Assembly: GCF_001418415.1 (NCBI RefSeq) | Contig: NZ_LIQT01000205.1 | Location: 1-49,821, forward strand | Length of the DNA: 49,821 bases | Direction: 5' to 3' | Origin: Streptomyces hirsutus | GTDB lineage: Bacteria; Actinomycetota; Actinomycetes; Streptomycetales; Streptomycetaceae | In this document: piece by piece, positions 7,968 through 17,924 of the stretch | Layout of the letters: every line of letters begins with the position of its first letter | Numbering within the stretch: the first letter of the stretch is position 1 | The notes under the pieces: model-generated | What the model was told of the DNA's origin: nothing | Databases searched by the model: none | The model's input: the letters and a program-made list of their open reading frames with translations, nothing else | Program-made: the position numbers and the translations under genes

Positions 7968-9215
7968 GTGAGCGAGACCGAGGTCACCACCGCACCGCGC
8001 CCCCTGCTGCTGGCCGACGGCCGGCCGGCCCTCCACGCGTGGTCGCTGGACCCGGCCCTGCGGCACCTCAACCACGGTTCGTTCGGGGCGGTCCCGCTGG
8101 TGGCGCAGGAACACCAGCAGCGGGTGCGGGAGGAGATGGAGAGCGCGCCGGTGGTCTGGTTCCCCGCGCTGCCGCGGCGGCTCGCGGAGGCCAGGACCGA
8201 CCTCGCCGCGTTCCTCGGGGCGGACCCCGGTGACCTCGCCCTGGTGCCGAACGCGAGCGCCGGCGCCAGCGTCGTCTACGCCAACCTCGAACGCCGCCAC
8301 GGCGGGGAGATCGTCGTCACCGACCACGGCTACGGCGCCGTCACCATGGGCGCCGAGCGCCTGGCACGGCGCTGGGGCGGCCGGGTCCGTACGGCCACGG
8401 TGCCACTGGACGCGGACGAGGAGCAGGCGTACGAGGCCGTGGCCGCCGAGCTGAGCGACGCCACCGACCTCGTGGTCGTCGACCAGATCACCTCGCCGAC
8501 CGCCCGTCGCATGCCGGTGGAGCGGATCGGCGCCGAGACGCGGCGGCGCGGTGTCCCGCTGCTCGTCGACGGCGCGCACGCGCCGGGGCTGATCGCCGCC
8601 CCGCTCACCGGGACGGCCTGCGACTTCTGGGTCGGCAACCTGCACAAGTGGGCCTGCGCGCCGCGCGGCACCGCCGCCCTGATCGCCCGTGGCCCGCAGC
8701 GGGACGACCTGTATCCGCTGATCGACTCCTGGGGGGCCGAGGACCCGTACCCCGACCGCTTCGACCAGCAGGGCACGATCGACGCCACCGGCCCTCTGGC
8801 CGCCGCCACCGCGATCGGCCTCGTCGAGAGCACCTGGGGCTGGCCCGCCGCCCGCCGCTACATGGACGACCTGGCCGATTACGCCGAGCGGACCATCGGC
8901 GCCGCGCTCGCCGGACTGACGGGCTTCGACGGCCCGGTGGACGTCGGCATGCCCGTGCCCGGGATGCGGCTGGTGCGGCTGCCCGAAGGACTGGCCGACA
9001 GCCGCGTCTCGGCCGACGCGCTGCGCGACCGGGCGGCCGGGGAGCTGGGGGTGGAGGCCGCCTTCACCAGTTTCGACGGCATCGGTTACCTGCGGCTCTC
9101 CGCCCACGTCTACAACACCGCCGAGGACTACGAGCACTTCGCCGAGCACTGCGTTCCGATCCTCGGAGAGTGGGCCCGCGCGGCCCGCGCAGAGCAGCGG
9201 CCCCGCGCTTCCTAG
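7968..9215 (+). CDS. PLP-dependent class V aminotransferase (isopenicillin N epimerase-like)
   Basis: Pyridoxal-phosphate enzyme of fold type I, class V, 415 residues, the usual length. Visible are the N-terminal LNHGSFGAVP (about 34-43), VDGAHAPG (about 201-208, with the Asp that contacts the pyridine ring and a following His), and the Schiff-base lysine in GNLHKWACAPRG (about K227). This pattern matches the isopenicillin N epimerase-like subgroup, whose members are epimerases, desulfurases or aminotransferases; no beta-lactam genes are nearby, so substrate is open. GTG 7968 is chosen because GGGAG lies about 4 nt upstream; an earlier in-frame ATG at 7917 lacks one. Confidence 0.83.
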   Translation: MSETEVTTAPRPLLLADGRPALHAWSLDPALRHLNHGSFGAVPLVAQEHQQRVREEMESAPVVWFPALPRRLAEARTDLAAFLGADPGDLALVPNASAGASVVYANLERRHGGEIVVTDHGYGAVTMGAERLARRWGGRVRTATVPLDADEEQAYEAVAAELSDATDLVVVDQITSPTARRMPVERIGAETRRRGVPLLVDGAHAPGLIAAPLTGTACDFWVGNLHKWACAPRGTAALIARGPQRDDLYPLIDSWGAEDPYPDRFDQQGTIDATGPLAAATAIGLVESTWGWPAARRYMDDLADYAERTIGAALAGLTGFDGPVDVGMPVPGMRLVRLPEGLADSRVSADALRDRAAGELGVEAAFTSFDGIGYLRLSAHVYNTAEDYEHFAEHCVPILGEWARAARAEQRPRAS

Positions 9216-9504
9216 CGGCGACCGGCGTTCCGCCCCACCCGCGTTCCGGAGGAACCGGCCGCGCAGGGCCGTGTGGCGGAGGACGTACGTGACGCTCCCG
9301 ACCGGCCGGGCGGGGAGTCCGTCCTCGTCGCGCGGCGTGCGTGAGGATCGCATGGAGGCGGGCTCGGCACTCCGTGACGAAGGCGGGAAAAGAGGGCGCG
9401 GCGCTCGGATCCGGCGGCGCGCGCCTCGCCTGCCGGGCGAGCCGGTACGCGTCGGCCTCCCGCATGAGTTCCTGAGCACGGATCCGATGCAACTCGACGC
9501 GCAT
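9064..9504 (-). CDS. Small Arg-rich protein, doubtful 3' part
   Basis: The N-terminus, MRVELHRIRAQELMREADAYRLARQARR, follows the pattern of short Streptomyces proteins that start with an amphipathic RxRAxEL..ADxxRLAR helix, and GGGGTGA precedes ATG 9504. The downstream part degenerates into Pro/Arg-rich sequence, and the reading frame stays open into the convergent aminotransferase gene (152-bp overlap). Either the real gene ends near 9215 after a frameshift or the 3' end is decayed. Function unknown. Confidence 0.35.
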   Translation of the reverse strand: MRVELHRIRAQELMREADAYRLARQARRAPPDPSAAPSFPAFVTECRARLHAILTHAARRGRTPRPAGRERHVRPPPHGPARPVPPERGWGGTPVAARKRGAAALRGPRGPTLRGSERSARRSARSPRRCCRRGRRAAGNRCRRNW

Positions 9505-9942
9505 ACCGTTCACCCCGGTTCCTGACGCCGAGCCCTCTGCCCGGCCCTCCTGAGGCTGCGGCCTCACCCAAGGTGAAGGTCAACCACCGGCGCCCGCACC
9601 GCCGGGACCGTCACGCCGACGGCGTTCGCGACCGGCGAAGGCGCGGGTCCGAGGCTCGGGGTGGTGTCGGGAAGAAGCCGCCGTCAGGACAGGAGCTTTT
9701 TCCTTCAGGCCCTGGCCGACGCCACCGACGGCTTCCACTGCGCGGCCGGGGAAGCATCCGCCACCGAGTCCCTGCACCTGCACCTGCTCGTGACCTGGAG
9801 TGGTTGTACGGGGGCTCGTAGCGTCCGTCCCGGTTCGGGTGGGCAGGTCGGCGAGGGGCCTGGGAGGCCGGGAGGGCTGAGCGGCTTGAGGAGTCTGAGA
9901 GGCCCGAGCGGCCTGGGAGGCCCGGGAGGACGAAACGACGAA

Positions 9943-9969
9943 GGCAAGGAGAGAACCCGTCTCCTTGCC
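9943..9969. terminator. Strong intergenic hairpin
   Basis: Perfect 10-bp stem GGCAAGGAGA/TCTCCTTGCC with a 7-nt loop, extended by GAAG/CTTC around a one-base bulge. It isolates the monooxygenase gene downstream. The stretch 9520-9940 before it contains only purine-biased imperfect repeats (about 9845-9930) and no supported gene. Confidence 0.55.
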
Positions 9970-9984
9970 CTTCTCAACGTATAG

Positions 9985-11667
<1,683 letters not shown>

Positions 11668-11670
11668 GTG

Positions 11671-11700
11671 CCGTCCCCGTCCCGGCCGGGACGGGGACGG
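11671..11700. terminator. Terminator of the monooxygenase gene
   Basis: Perfect 30-bp palindrome (15-bp arms, each CCGTCCCCGTCCCGG read 5'-3') beginning 3 nt after the stop codon. No gene is seen between it and 11866. Confidence 0.75.
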
Positions 11701-11866
11701 CGGATCACCGGCCACGGCACTGGGCGGATCAAACGGGATCGGAAACCTGGCCCGGGTGATCACTGGGTGCGGCGCGCTCGTGCAGAGGGTGCCGTGAGTA
11801 CACCAACCACTCGTGTGATCCTGCTACTGGCCTCCTGCACCGCAAGCTCGTTGATTCTCGACCGAC

Positions 11867-12739
11867 TTACGGTGCGGCATACGAGAAGTCGTACACAGCC
11901 CAGTCGGTGAGCGTGCGATAGCCGAGGCGCTGGTAGAGGGCGTTGCTGGTGGGGTTGGACAGGTCCGCGAACAGCACGACCTCCCTCGCGCCCGCGGCCA
12001 GCGCGGCCCGGCTCACCTCCGCCGTCACGGCGCCCGCGTAACCGTGTCCGCGCAGGTGGGCCGGGGTGTAGACGATGTCCACCTGGATCTGGCCGCCGAT
12101 CATCGGGTTCATGCCCGCGATGGAGACGGGAGTGCCGTCCGGGGTCTCCCAGAGCGTGTAGCGCTTGTCGGCGAAGCGGGTGCCGGCCCACGTGTCGTCG
12201 CTGATGGAGATGTCTTCCCCGACGGCCTTGGCGAACTCGCCGCACCAGAACATGACTTGGTCAAGGTCCTGCTCGCCCAGGACGCGGCCCCGGCCCGCCG
12301 GCAGCGGCTCCGGTGGGGTGAGCGTGCCGAGGCGGTACAGACGGAGCCGCGTGTCGCGGAGTTCCGGCGTCGCGCCGGTGTGCCGCTGCCAGGCCTCGGC
12401 GAAAACGGTGGCGGTGCCGTGGTCCGCGCTGACGCGGGAAAGGGAGTGCCCGAGGGCGGCCAGGTGGGCGGCGAGGGAGTCGGCCTCCTCGGGCGTGAGC
12501 GGGGAGAGGCCCAGCGCACGGGGCGGGAGGCGGTAGAAGGTGGCGCCGACCTCACCCGCTCGCTCCAGCACCCCGAAGACGGGGGCTTCGGTGCCGAACG
12601 CGTCCGCCCCGCGTGCTCGCACTCTCTCGGCCCACGTCAGTTGCATGACGTGCGAGCCGGGCCGCGAGCGCAGGAAGTCTCCGGCCCGGGTGAGAAAGTC
12701 GTCGACGTCTTCCGTGAGGTGCCAGTTGTCCGAGTGCAT
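11867..12739 (-). CDS. GNAT-family acetyltransferase
   Basis: Predicted acetyl-CoA-dependent N-acetyltransferase, 290 residues. The C-terminal GNAT domain (about 150-285) shows motif A as VYTPAHLRGHGYAGAVTAEVSRAAL (Q/RxxGxG/A, about 220-244) and motif B as LFADLSNPTSNALYQRLGY (about 258-276). The N-terminal half (about 30-140) looks like a second, degenerate GNAT-like or linker domain, a common arrangement. ATG 12739 is preceded by GGGGAATC about 10 nt away. Substrate unknown. It is monocistronic and convergent with the rox-like gene. Confidence 0.8.
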   Translation of the reverse strand: MHSDNWHLTEDVDDFLTRAGDFLRSRPGSHVMQLTWAERVRARGADAFGTEAPVFGVLERAGEVGATFYRLPPRALGLSPLTPEEADSLAAHLAALGHSLSRVSADHGTATVFAEAWQRHTGATPELRDTRLRLYRLGTLTPPEPLPAGRGRVLGEQDLDQVMFWCGEFAKAVGEDISISDDTWAGTRFADKRYTLWETPDGTPVSIAGMNPMIGGQIQVDIVYTPAHLRGHGYAGAVTAEVSRAALAAGAREVVLFADLSNPTSNALYQRLGYRTLTDWAVYDFSYAAP

Positions 12740-12799
12740 GCTTCATGATTCCCCGTGCTGGAGAGACACCCAACGGGTTTCCGCCAGGCGAGGAAGCGG

Positions 12800-12961
12800 A
12801 CCGTGGGCCTCAGGACCGGGCCGAGTTCGGGATTTCGGCTCCGCCGCGGCGAGGTCTGGATGGTCGCCGACGTTGGTGCCATCCCGGCGCGTGGTGACCA
12901 CGCATGGGGCTTCGAGGAGTGGGTGCGGCGCTGGCACGCCGGCGACGACTGGTGGGACTGA
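12800..12961 (+). pseudogene. C-terminal fragment of an SMI1/KNR4 (SUKH)-like protein
   Basis: The last about 48 residues before the TGA at 12959, with RRGEVWMVADVG, then a short loop and WGFEEWVRRWHAGDDWW, match the C-terminal strand-helix pattern of SUKH proteins (RGEVW...FxxWYxxWLDG). SUKH proteins are commonly immunity proteins or housekeeping binding proteins. The upstream two thirds of such a protein are missing and no good start exists, so this is probably a leftover. The rest of 12962-13160 carries no gene I can support. Confidence 0.4.
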
Positions 12962-13160
12962 ACGCTCCTTCCTGCGCAGTCGAAGCTCACGGGCCGTTCG
13001 ATTCCTTGGTGCCTCTGCTGCCTCCCGAAGTGGTGAACGTCTGCTGTCCGTTCTCGCGCACAGAGCCAGCTGGAGATCTCGACTGATGGGGGCACCAACA
13101 CCTCTGACGGCTGGGGAAATCGACTAGGCAGGCAAGCCCGGCCCCCATACGGTCGGCCGC

Positions 13161-13886
13161 ATGGCTGACGAGTGTTTCGGGCATCCACGACTCGCCGCGA
13201 TTTATGACCCGCTCGACCCCGATCGCAGCGACCTCGATGCGTACGTGGAGATGACGGAGGAGTTCGAGGCACGGCAGGTGTTGGACATCGGCTGTGGGAC
13301 AGGTGTGTTCGCACGTGCGCTGGCCGAACGCGGGATCGAGGTGGTCGGCGTCGACCCCGCGCAGGCGTCCATCGACGTGGCCCGAGCCAAGCCGGGCAGC
13401 GAGCGGGTGCGCTGGATCTGCGGCGATGCGACGACGCTCCCGCCGCTGCGGGTCGACCTGGCGACCATGACGGCGAACGTCGCCCAGCAGATCCTCGATC
13501 CGCAGGCATGGCGGGAGACCCTGCGTGGCGCGTACGAGGTACTGCGACCTGGCGGCCGTCTGGTGTTCGAGACCCGGGACCCGGCCGGACGCGCCTGGGA
13601 GGAGTGGAACCGCGAAGCCTCGTATCGCGTGACGGAGATCCCGGGCGTCGGCGCCGTCGAGAGCTGGGTCCAGGTGGTGGAGGTGAGCGAGCCGCTGGTG
13701 ACGTTCCGTTGGACCTATGTGTTCGCTGTCGACGGGCAGGTGCTGACGTCGGACTCCACCTTGCGCTTCCGTGAACGGCAGGAGGTCGGGACGGAGCTGA
13801 TCGCGCAGGGCTATGAGGTGGAGGGCGTCCGCGACGCGCCTGACAGGCCGGGTAAGGAGTTCGTCTTCGTCGCGCGACGTCCATAG
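13161..13886 (+). CDS. Class I SAM-dependent methyltransferase
   Basis: Soluble methyltransferase of 241 residues with a class I Rossmann core. Motif I is VLDIGCGTGVFARALAERG (about 40-58). The acidic end of strand 2 is VVGVDPAQAS (about 61-70). Motif II is WICGDATTLP. Motif III is LRPGGRLVFETRDP (about 128-141). The C-terminal strand hairpin (WTYVFAVDGQVLTSDSTLRFR) is typical of small UbiE/YafE-like methyltransferases. Substrate not predictable. ATG 13161 lacks a Shine-Dalgarno site but lies 7 nt after TACGGT (13148-13153), which suggests leaderless expression. Confidence 0.85.
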   Translation: MADECFGHPRLAAIYDPLDPDRSDLDAYVEMTEEFEARQVLDIGCGTGVFARALAERGIEVVGVDPAQASIDVARAKPGSERVRWICGDATTLPPLRVDLATMTANVAQQILDPQAWRETLRGAYEVLRPGGRLVFETRDPAGRAWEEWNREASYRVTEIPGVGAVESWVQVVEVSEPLVTFRWTYVFAVDGQVLTSDSTLRFRERQEVGTELIAQGYEVEGVRDAPDRPGKEFVFVARRP

Positions 13887-14029
13887 GCCGGCCCCCGAGG
13901 GACCTCGTCGCGCGGATCGACCGGGACTCGGTCACCTCGCCGAGCAGATCCCGCGGGAAACCCTCACAAGCGCTGGGAACGGACACGGCACCCGTCGTGC
14001 TCGTGCTCGACTCCGGCCCGGCATGGCGC

Positions 14030-14057
14030 ACTATTGCAAGCAGGTGCTTGCAATAGT
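14030..14057. promoter_or_regulatory. 28-bp palindromic operator upstream of XRE gene
   Basis: Perfect inverted repeat with 13-bp arms ACTATTGCAAGCA / TGCTTGCAATAGT around GG, ending 25 bp before the ATG of the XRE regulator. It includes a possible -35 (TTGCAA, 14034-14039) with TAGCGG 18 bp further on (14058-14063). This position would suit autorepression. Confidence 0.65.
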
Positions 14058-14082
14058 TAGCGGTGTGCGGCAGGGTGGAGGC

Positions 14083-14745
14083 ATGGCATCACTCAACGTC
14101 GGCAATCTCGGTGACTATCTGCGGGAGCAGCGGCGCAACGCGCAGTTGTCACTGCGGCAGCTCGCCGATGCCGCCGGGGTGTCCAATCCGTATCTGAGCC
14201 AGATCGAGCGCGGGCTGCGCAAGCCGAGCGCGGAGGTGCTGCAGCAGGTCGCCAAGGCGCTGCGGATCTCCGCCGAGACGCTGTACGTGCGCGCCGGCAT
14301 CCTCGACGCCGAGCGGGACCGTGACGACGTGGAGACACGGGCCGTCATCCTCGCCGATCTCACCCTGACCGAGCGTCAGAAGCAGGTGCTGCTCCAGATC
14401 TACGAGTCCTTCCGCAAGGAGAACGGGTTTGTGGGTCCCGAGGACGGTGAGACGACGGGGAGTGCCGGTGGCGTGGACGCCGTCGCCTCCGTCGACGTCG
14501 ATGTCGTGGGTGTCGTCGGGGGCGCCGGTGCTGCTCAGGGAGCCGAGGTTCCGGAAGCCGCGGAGGCTTCGGACGTGACGGACGGTTCCGGAGGTGGTGC
14601 CGGGATACGGCGGGGGCGTCAGGGCGGTGGCGGTTCGTCCGCCAAGCGCCGGACTCCCTCCCGCAGCAAGGGCGGTACGTCCGCCGAGCGCCGCCCCCGT
14701 AAGGCCGGCGGCACCGACACCGATCCGCAGCGGACGGCCGACTGA
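14083..14745 (+). CDS. XRE-family regulator (Rv0474-like)
   Basis: DNA-binding protein of 220 residues. The N-terminal lambda-repressor-like HTH is LGDYLREQRRNAQLSLRQLADAAGVSNPYLSQIERGLRKPSAEVLQQVAKAL (about 8-60). A short conserved segment, LTERQKQVLLQIYESFRKEN (about 95-114), follows. The rest is a low-complexity Gly/Val/Ala then basic Ser/Arg/Lys tail unlikely to fold. Order and orientation with the next two genes match Rv0474-hbhA-Rv0476 of mycobacteria, where Rv0474 is described as a copper-responsive repressor. The 28-bp palindrome just upstream is the likely binding site. ATG 14083 follows GGTGGAGG. Confidence 0.83.
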   Translation: MASLNVGNLGDYLREQRRNAQLSLRQLADAAGVSNPYLSQIERGLRKPSAEVLQQVAKALRISAETLYVRAGILDAERDRDDVETRAVILADLTLTERQKQVLLQIYESFRKENGFVGPEDGETTGSAGGVDAVASVDVDVVGVVGGAGAAQGAEVPEAAEASDVTDGSGGGAGIRRGRQGGGGSSAKRRTPSRSKGGTSAERRPRKAGGTDTDPQRTAD

Positions 14746-14821
14746 GCCGGACCAGGGCACCGGCCGCCGCCGCGGATCACACAGACCCTCAGCCGAAAAC
14801 GAATCCGGGAGGACCCTCACC

Positions 14822-15439
14822 ATGGCCATCACCGACGACCTGCGCAAGACCTTCAGCAACCCGACCCCCCTCTACTTCGCCGCCGGCACCGCCGACCTCG
14901 CTCTGCAGCAGGCCAAGAAGGTGCCGGGGCTGGTGGAGCAGATCCGCGCCGAGGCTCCTTCGCGCATCGAGGCCGTGCGTCACACCGACCCGAAGGCCGT
15001 CCAGGAGAAGGCGACCATCAGGGTCAAGGAGACGCAGGAGACCGTCCAGACCAAGGTCGGCGAGTTCTTCGGCTCGCTCGACACCGACCTCAAGAAGTTC
15101 GGCGAGACCGCTCAGGACCTCGCCCTGCGCGGCGTCGGCGTCGCCGCCGAGTACGCCGTCAAGGCCCGCGAGACGTACGAGAAGGTCGCCGAGCACGGCG
15201 AGCAGGCCGTGAAGACCTGGCGCGGCGAGGCCGCCGAGGGCATCGAGGACATCGCCGTCGCCGTCGAGCCGAAGGCCGAGCCCAAGCCGAAGCTCGAAGC
15301 CGTCGAGGTCAAGGAGGACGAGGCGGTCAAGGGCGGCAAGGCCGCTCCGACCGCCTCGGACGAGGAGAAGAAGGCCGCGGCCAAGAAGGCCCAGGTGCGC
15401 AAGAACACGGCCAAGAGGACGACGCCGCCCATCAAGTAG
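14822..15439 (+). CDS. HbhA-like Lys/Ala-rich surface or phasin-like protein
   Basis: A 205-residue, strongly helical protein. An N-terminal TPLYFAAGTADLALQQAKKVPGLVEQIR (about 15-42) resembles the start of the mycobacterial heparin-binding haemagglutinin. It is followed by coiled-coil-like amphipathic helices (about 45-140), an acidic/proline spacer, and a Lys/Ala-rich tail (EEKKAAAKKAQVRKNTAKR, about 180-198) comparable to the HbhA Lys-Pro-Ala tail. There is no signal peptide, as in HbhA. It lies 76 nt after the XRE gene and 150 nt before DUF2516. ATG 14822 has GGGAGG about 9 nt upstream. In Streptomyces the role may be lipid- or envelope-associated rather than adhesion. Confidence 0.78.
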   Translation: MAITDDLRKTFSNPTPLYFAAGTADLALQQAKKVPGLVEQIRAEAPSRIEAVRHTDPKAVQEKATIRVKETQETVQTKVGEFFGSLDTDLKKFGETAQDLALRGVGVAAEYAVKARETYEKVAEHGEQAVKTWRGEAAEGIEDIAVAVEPKAEPKPKLEAVEVKEDEAVKGGKAAPTASDEEKKAAAKKAQVRKNTAKRTTPPIK

Positions 15440-15586
15440 CCGCGAGCGGAGCGGCAGCGGTGAGCAAGGGATGGAACCGAACGGGCCGGGCACTCTCGTG
15501 GTGTCCGGCCCGTTCTACGGATAGCCGGCCGGCGGTTGCGGGTACGGTGACCGCGTAAGGACGAGCCGAGTCGGGTGGTGGACGTT

Positions 15587-15925
15587 GTGCTGATGCAGGG
15601 CTTCGCTGGGTTCCTGTGGCTGCTGAGTATGGCCCTGATTGTTTTCAGCGGCTTCGCGTTGATCGACGCGGCCACCCGCCGTGAGGACGCCTATCGCGCG
15701 GCGGACAAGAAGACCAAGCCGTTCTGGCTGATCATCCTCGGGCTCGCCTTCGTGGTGAACCTGATCTTCGACATTCTGTCGTTCCTGCCGATCATCGGGC
15801 TCATCGCGACCATCGTCTACATGGTCGACGTCCGTCCCGCCCTGCGCGGCCTCTCCGGCGGCGGGCGCAGCCACCGGGGCTCCAGCAGCGACGGCCCCTA
15901 CGGCCCGTACAACGGCGGACGGTAA
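15587..15925 (+). CDS. DUF2516 membrane protein
   Basis: Conserved actinobacterial integral membrane protein, about 112 residues. There are two main hydrophobic segments, LWLLSMALIVFSGFALIDA (about 9-27) and FWLIILGLAFVVNLIFDILSFLPIIGLIATIVYMVDV (about 47-83), with the conserved R-E-D-A-Y/F loop between them and a Gly/Ser/Tyr-rich tail. It is the orthologue-type neighbour of hbhA (Rv0476 in M. tuberculosis). Function unknown. The start is uncertain: GTG 15575, GTG 15587 and ATG 15593 are all in frame, and GTGGA precedes 15587 by 4 nt. Confidence 0.75.
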   Translation: MLMQGFAGFLWLLSMALIVFSGFALIDAATRREDAYRAADKKTKPFWLIILGLAFVVNLIFDILSFLPIIGLIATIVYMVDVRPALRGLSGGGRSHRGSSSDGPYGPYNGGR

Positions 15926-15931
15926 AAGGCG

Positions 15932-16012
15932 CCGGACCGGAACGGACCGGATCGAGCGGGGCCGGATCGAGCGGGGCCGGAACGCACCGGACCGGAACGC
16001 ACCGGACCGGCC
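15932..16012. repeat. Short tandem GC-rich repeats between convergent genes
   Basis: Imperfect repeats of CCGGA-containing units: GGCCGGATCGAGCGG occurs twice in near-identical form, then CCGGAACGCACCGGA twice. It fills the gap between the DUF2516 stop and the stop of the minus-strand phosphatase. Confidence 0.7.
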
Positions 16013-16016
16013 GTGG

Positions 16017-17558
16017 TCACGGCTGGGGCACCCGGTCCAGGAGGAGTACCGCCACGTCGTCGGTCAGCTCGCCGCCGTTGAGGTTGCGGACCTCGTTGAC
16101 CGCCGCCCGGAGCAGTTCCTTGCCGCGCAGGCCGTCGGTGAGCTGGCGGCTGACCATACCGACCATGCCGTCCTGGCCGAGCCGTTCCCCGCTGTCGCCG
16201 ACGCGGCCCTCTATCAGGCCGTCGGTGTAGAGCATCAGGCTCCACTCGGTGCCCAGGTCCACCTGTGTACGCGGCCAGCAGGCGCTGGGCAGCAGGCCGA
16301 GCGCGGGGCCGTTGTCGTCGTAGGGCAGCAGCCGTGCGGGGTGTCCCGGGCGGGCGAGCAGCGGTGACGGATGGCCGGCCAGGCACAGGCCCGCCTCCCG
16401 GCCGTCGGGGGAGATGTCCACCGCGCAGAGGGTCGCGAAGATCTCGTCGTCCGCGCGCTCGTGTTCCAGCACCTGCTGCAGCGTGCCCAGCAGCTCGTCC
16501 CCCGACAGGCCCGCCAGCGTCAGCGCCCGCCAGGCGATCCGCAGCTCCACGCCGAGGGCGGCCTCGTCCGGGCCGTGGCCGCAGACGTCGCCGATCATGG
16601 CGTGCACGGTGCCGTCCGGGGTGCGGACGACGTCGTAGAAGTCACCGCCGAGCAGGGCGCGCGAGCGGCCCGGACGGTAGCGGGCGGCGAAGCGGAGCGG
16701 GGAGCCGTCCAGGAGCGGTGTCGGCAGCAGTCCGCGTTCCAGCCGGCGGTTCTCCCGGGCGTGCAGTCTGCCCTCGGCGAGCCGGCGCTCGGCCGAGTCG
16801 GACCGCTTCCGCTCCACCGCGTACCGGATCGCCCTGCTCAGCAGCCTGCTGTCCAGCTCGTCACGGAAGAGATAGTCCTGGGCACCCACGCGCACCGCCT
16901 CGGCGCCCCGCTCGGCGTCGCCGGACGCGGTCAGCGCGAGGACGGCGTGCCGGGGCGCGAGTTCCAGCACGTGCTTGAGCACGGCGAGCTCGTCGTCGCC
17001 CTCACCGCCCTCACCGCCGTCGCCACCGTTGCCGCTCGCGCCGTTCGTCCCGTTTCCGCCGTTCGCCGGCCGGCTGCCGGGTGCGGGCAGGGCGAGGTCC
17101 AGGAGGATGCAGTGGACGTCGTCGGTCAGCAGCCGCTCGGCTTCGGTGAGGTTGCGGGCGGTGCGGACGCGGATCGGCTTGCCGCCCCGGTCGAGCAGGT
17201 CGGGCACGATCGGCGAGCCCGCCGGGTCGTCCTCGATCAGCAGCAGGGTGAGGTTGGTGGGGGCGGTCGAGGTCGCCTCGGCGCTGTCCGGCGTGATCCT
17301 GGTCCTGGCCTTCCCTGTGTGGTTCGCGGTGTCGATGTCGGTGTTGGTGTCAGTGTCGGTTTCGGCGCGGGTGGCGCCTTCGGCGCTGCCGTTCGCGGCG
17401 TTGCCGGTGGTGACGGTCGCGGGGTTTTCCGCCGTGTGCGGGGCCGTCGTCCCCGTCTCCGGGGCGCCCTCGGCGGGGCCGCTGGTCATGGATACGGCGT
17501 GCGCCTGACCGTTTTCCGCGGCCGGGAGCGTTCTCTGCCGCGGTACGGATGCGGGCAT
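16017..17558 (-). CDS. Response-regulator receiver fused to PP2C/SpoIIE-type phosphatase
   Basis: A 513-residue signalling protein. It has a disordered Thr/Ala-rich N-terminus (1-100), a receiver-like domain (about 102-235: LLLIEDDPAG, phospho-acceptor region CILLDLALP about 153, LTASGD about 208), a helical linker, and a PP2C/SpoIIE phosphatase domain (about 280-513: GGDFYDVV, GDVCGHGPDEA, LYTDGLIEGR, LTDDVAVLLL). Such proteins dephosphorylate anti-anti-sigma factors in partner-switching cascades. Two oddities: a Gly/Asn-rich insertion (about 160-186) within the receiver, and Arg in place of the invariant receiver Lys (YLFRDEL). ATG 17558 is chosen over longer frames because AAGGA lies about 11 nt upstream and the extension is unconserved. 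Confidence 0.85.
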   Translation of the reverse strand: MPASVPRQRTLPAAENGQAHAVSMTSGPAEGAPETGTTAPHTAENPATVTTGNAANGSAEGATRAETDTDTNTDIDTANHTGKARTRITPDSAEATSTAPTNLTLLLIEDDPAGSPIVPDLLDRGGKPIRVRTARNLTEAERLLTDDVHCILLDLALPAPGSRPANGGNGTNGASGNGGDGGEGGEGDDELAVLKHVLELAPRHAVLALTASGDAERGAEAVRVGAQDYLFRDELDSRLLSRAIRYAVERKRSDSAERRLAEGRLHARENRRLERGLLPTPLLDGSPLRFAARYRPGRSRALLGGDFYDVVRTPDGTVHAMIGDVCGHGPDEAALGVELRIAWRALTLAGLSGDELLGTLQQVLEHERADDEIFATLCAVDISPDGREAGLCLAGHPSPLLARPGHPARLLPYDDNGPALGLLPSACWPRTQVDLGTEWSLMLYTDGLIEGRVGDSGERLGQDGMVGMVSRQLTDGLRGKELLRAAVNEVRNLNGGELTDDVAVLLLDRVPQP

Positions 17559-17924
17559 GGTTCCGGGTTCCTTCCCTCCCCCCGAGGGCGTGGTGGGGGT
17601 GTGGGCTCTCGGCCCGTCCCGTGCTCGCCGACTCCGTGCGAGCAGGGGTGCCCCTTTCCAGCGGGGACGATAGCGGGTGCCGGTGCCGCAGCGGAATGGC
17701 GTGGAGCACGCCGTTCGGCCATCAGCCAGTGTCATATGCCGCGTAATGGGCAGCAGTTGGACAGGCTCGGGGATGCAGCCGGAATGACGAACGTCACGTC
17801 CGCGGAGGTTTGGCGGCGCCGATTACGTGGATTGGGTCACGTGGCGCAGGTCACGGGCGGATCGGGCGGGCGAGTCGAGTGGGCCGGTTCGGGGCGGAGT
17901 GGAAGGGCGCGAGACCCGGGTCAC

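Noticed and set aside
9661-9984. Plus-strand Gly/Arg-rich frame
   Set aside because: It runs through purine-biased repeats and the terminator hairpin, with no ribosome binding site or recognisable protein features.
15932-16012. CRISPR-like array
   Set aside because: The units are contiguous or nearly so, short and GC-rich, with no unique spacers; it is a minisatellite.
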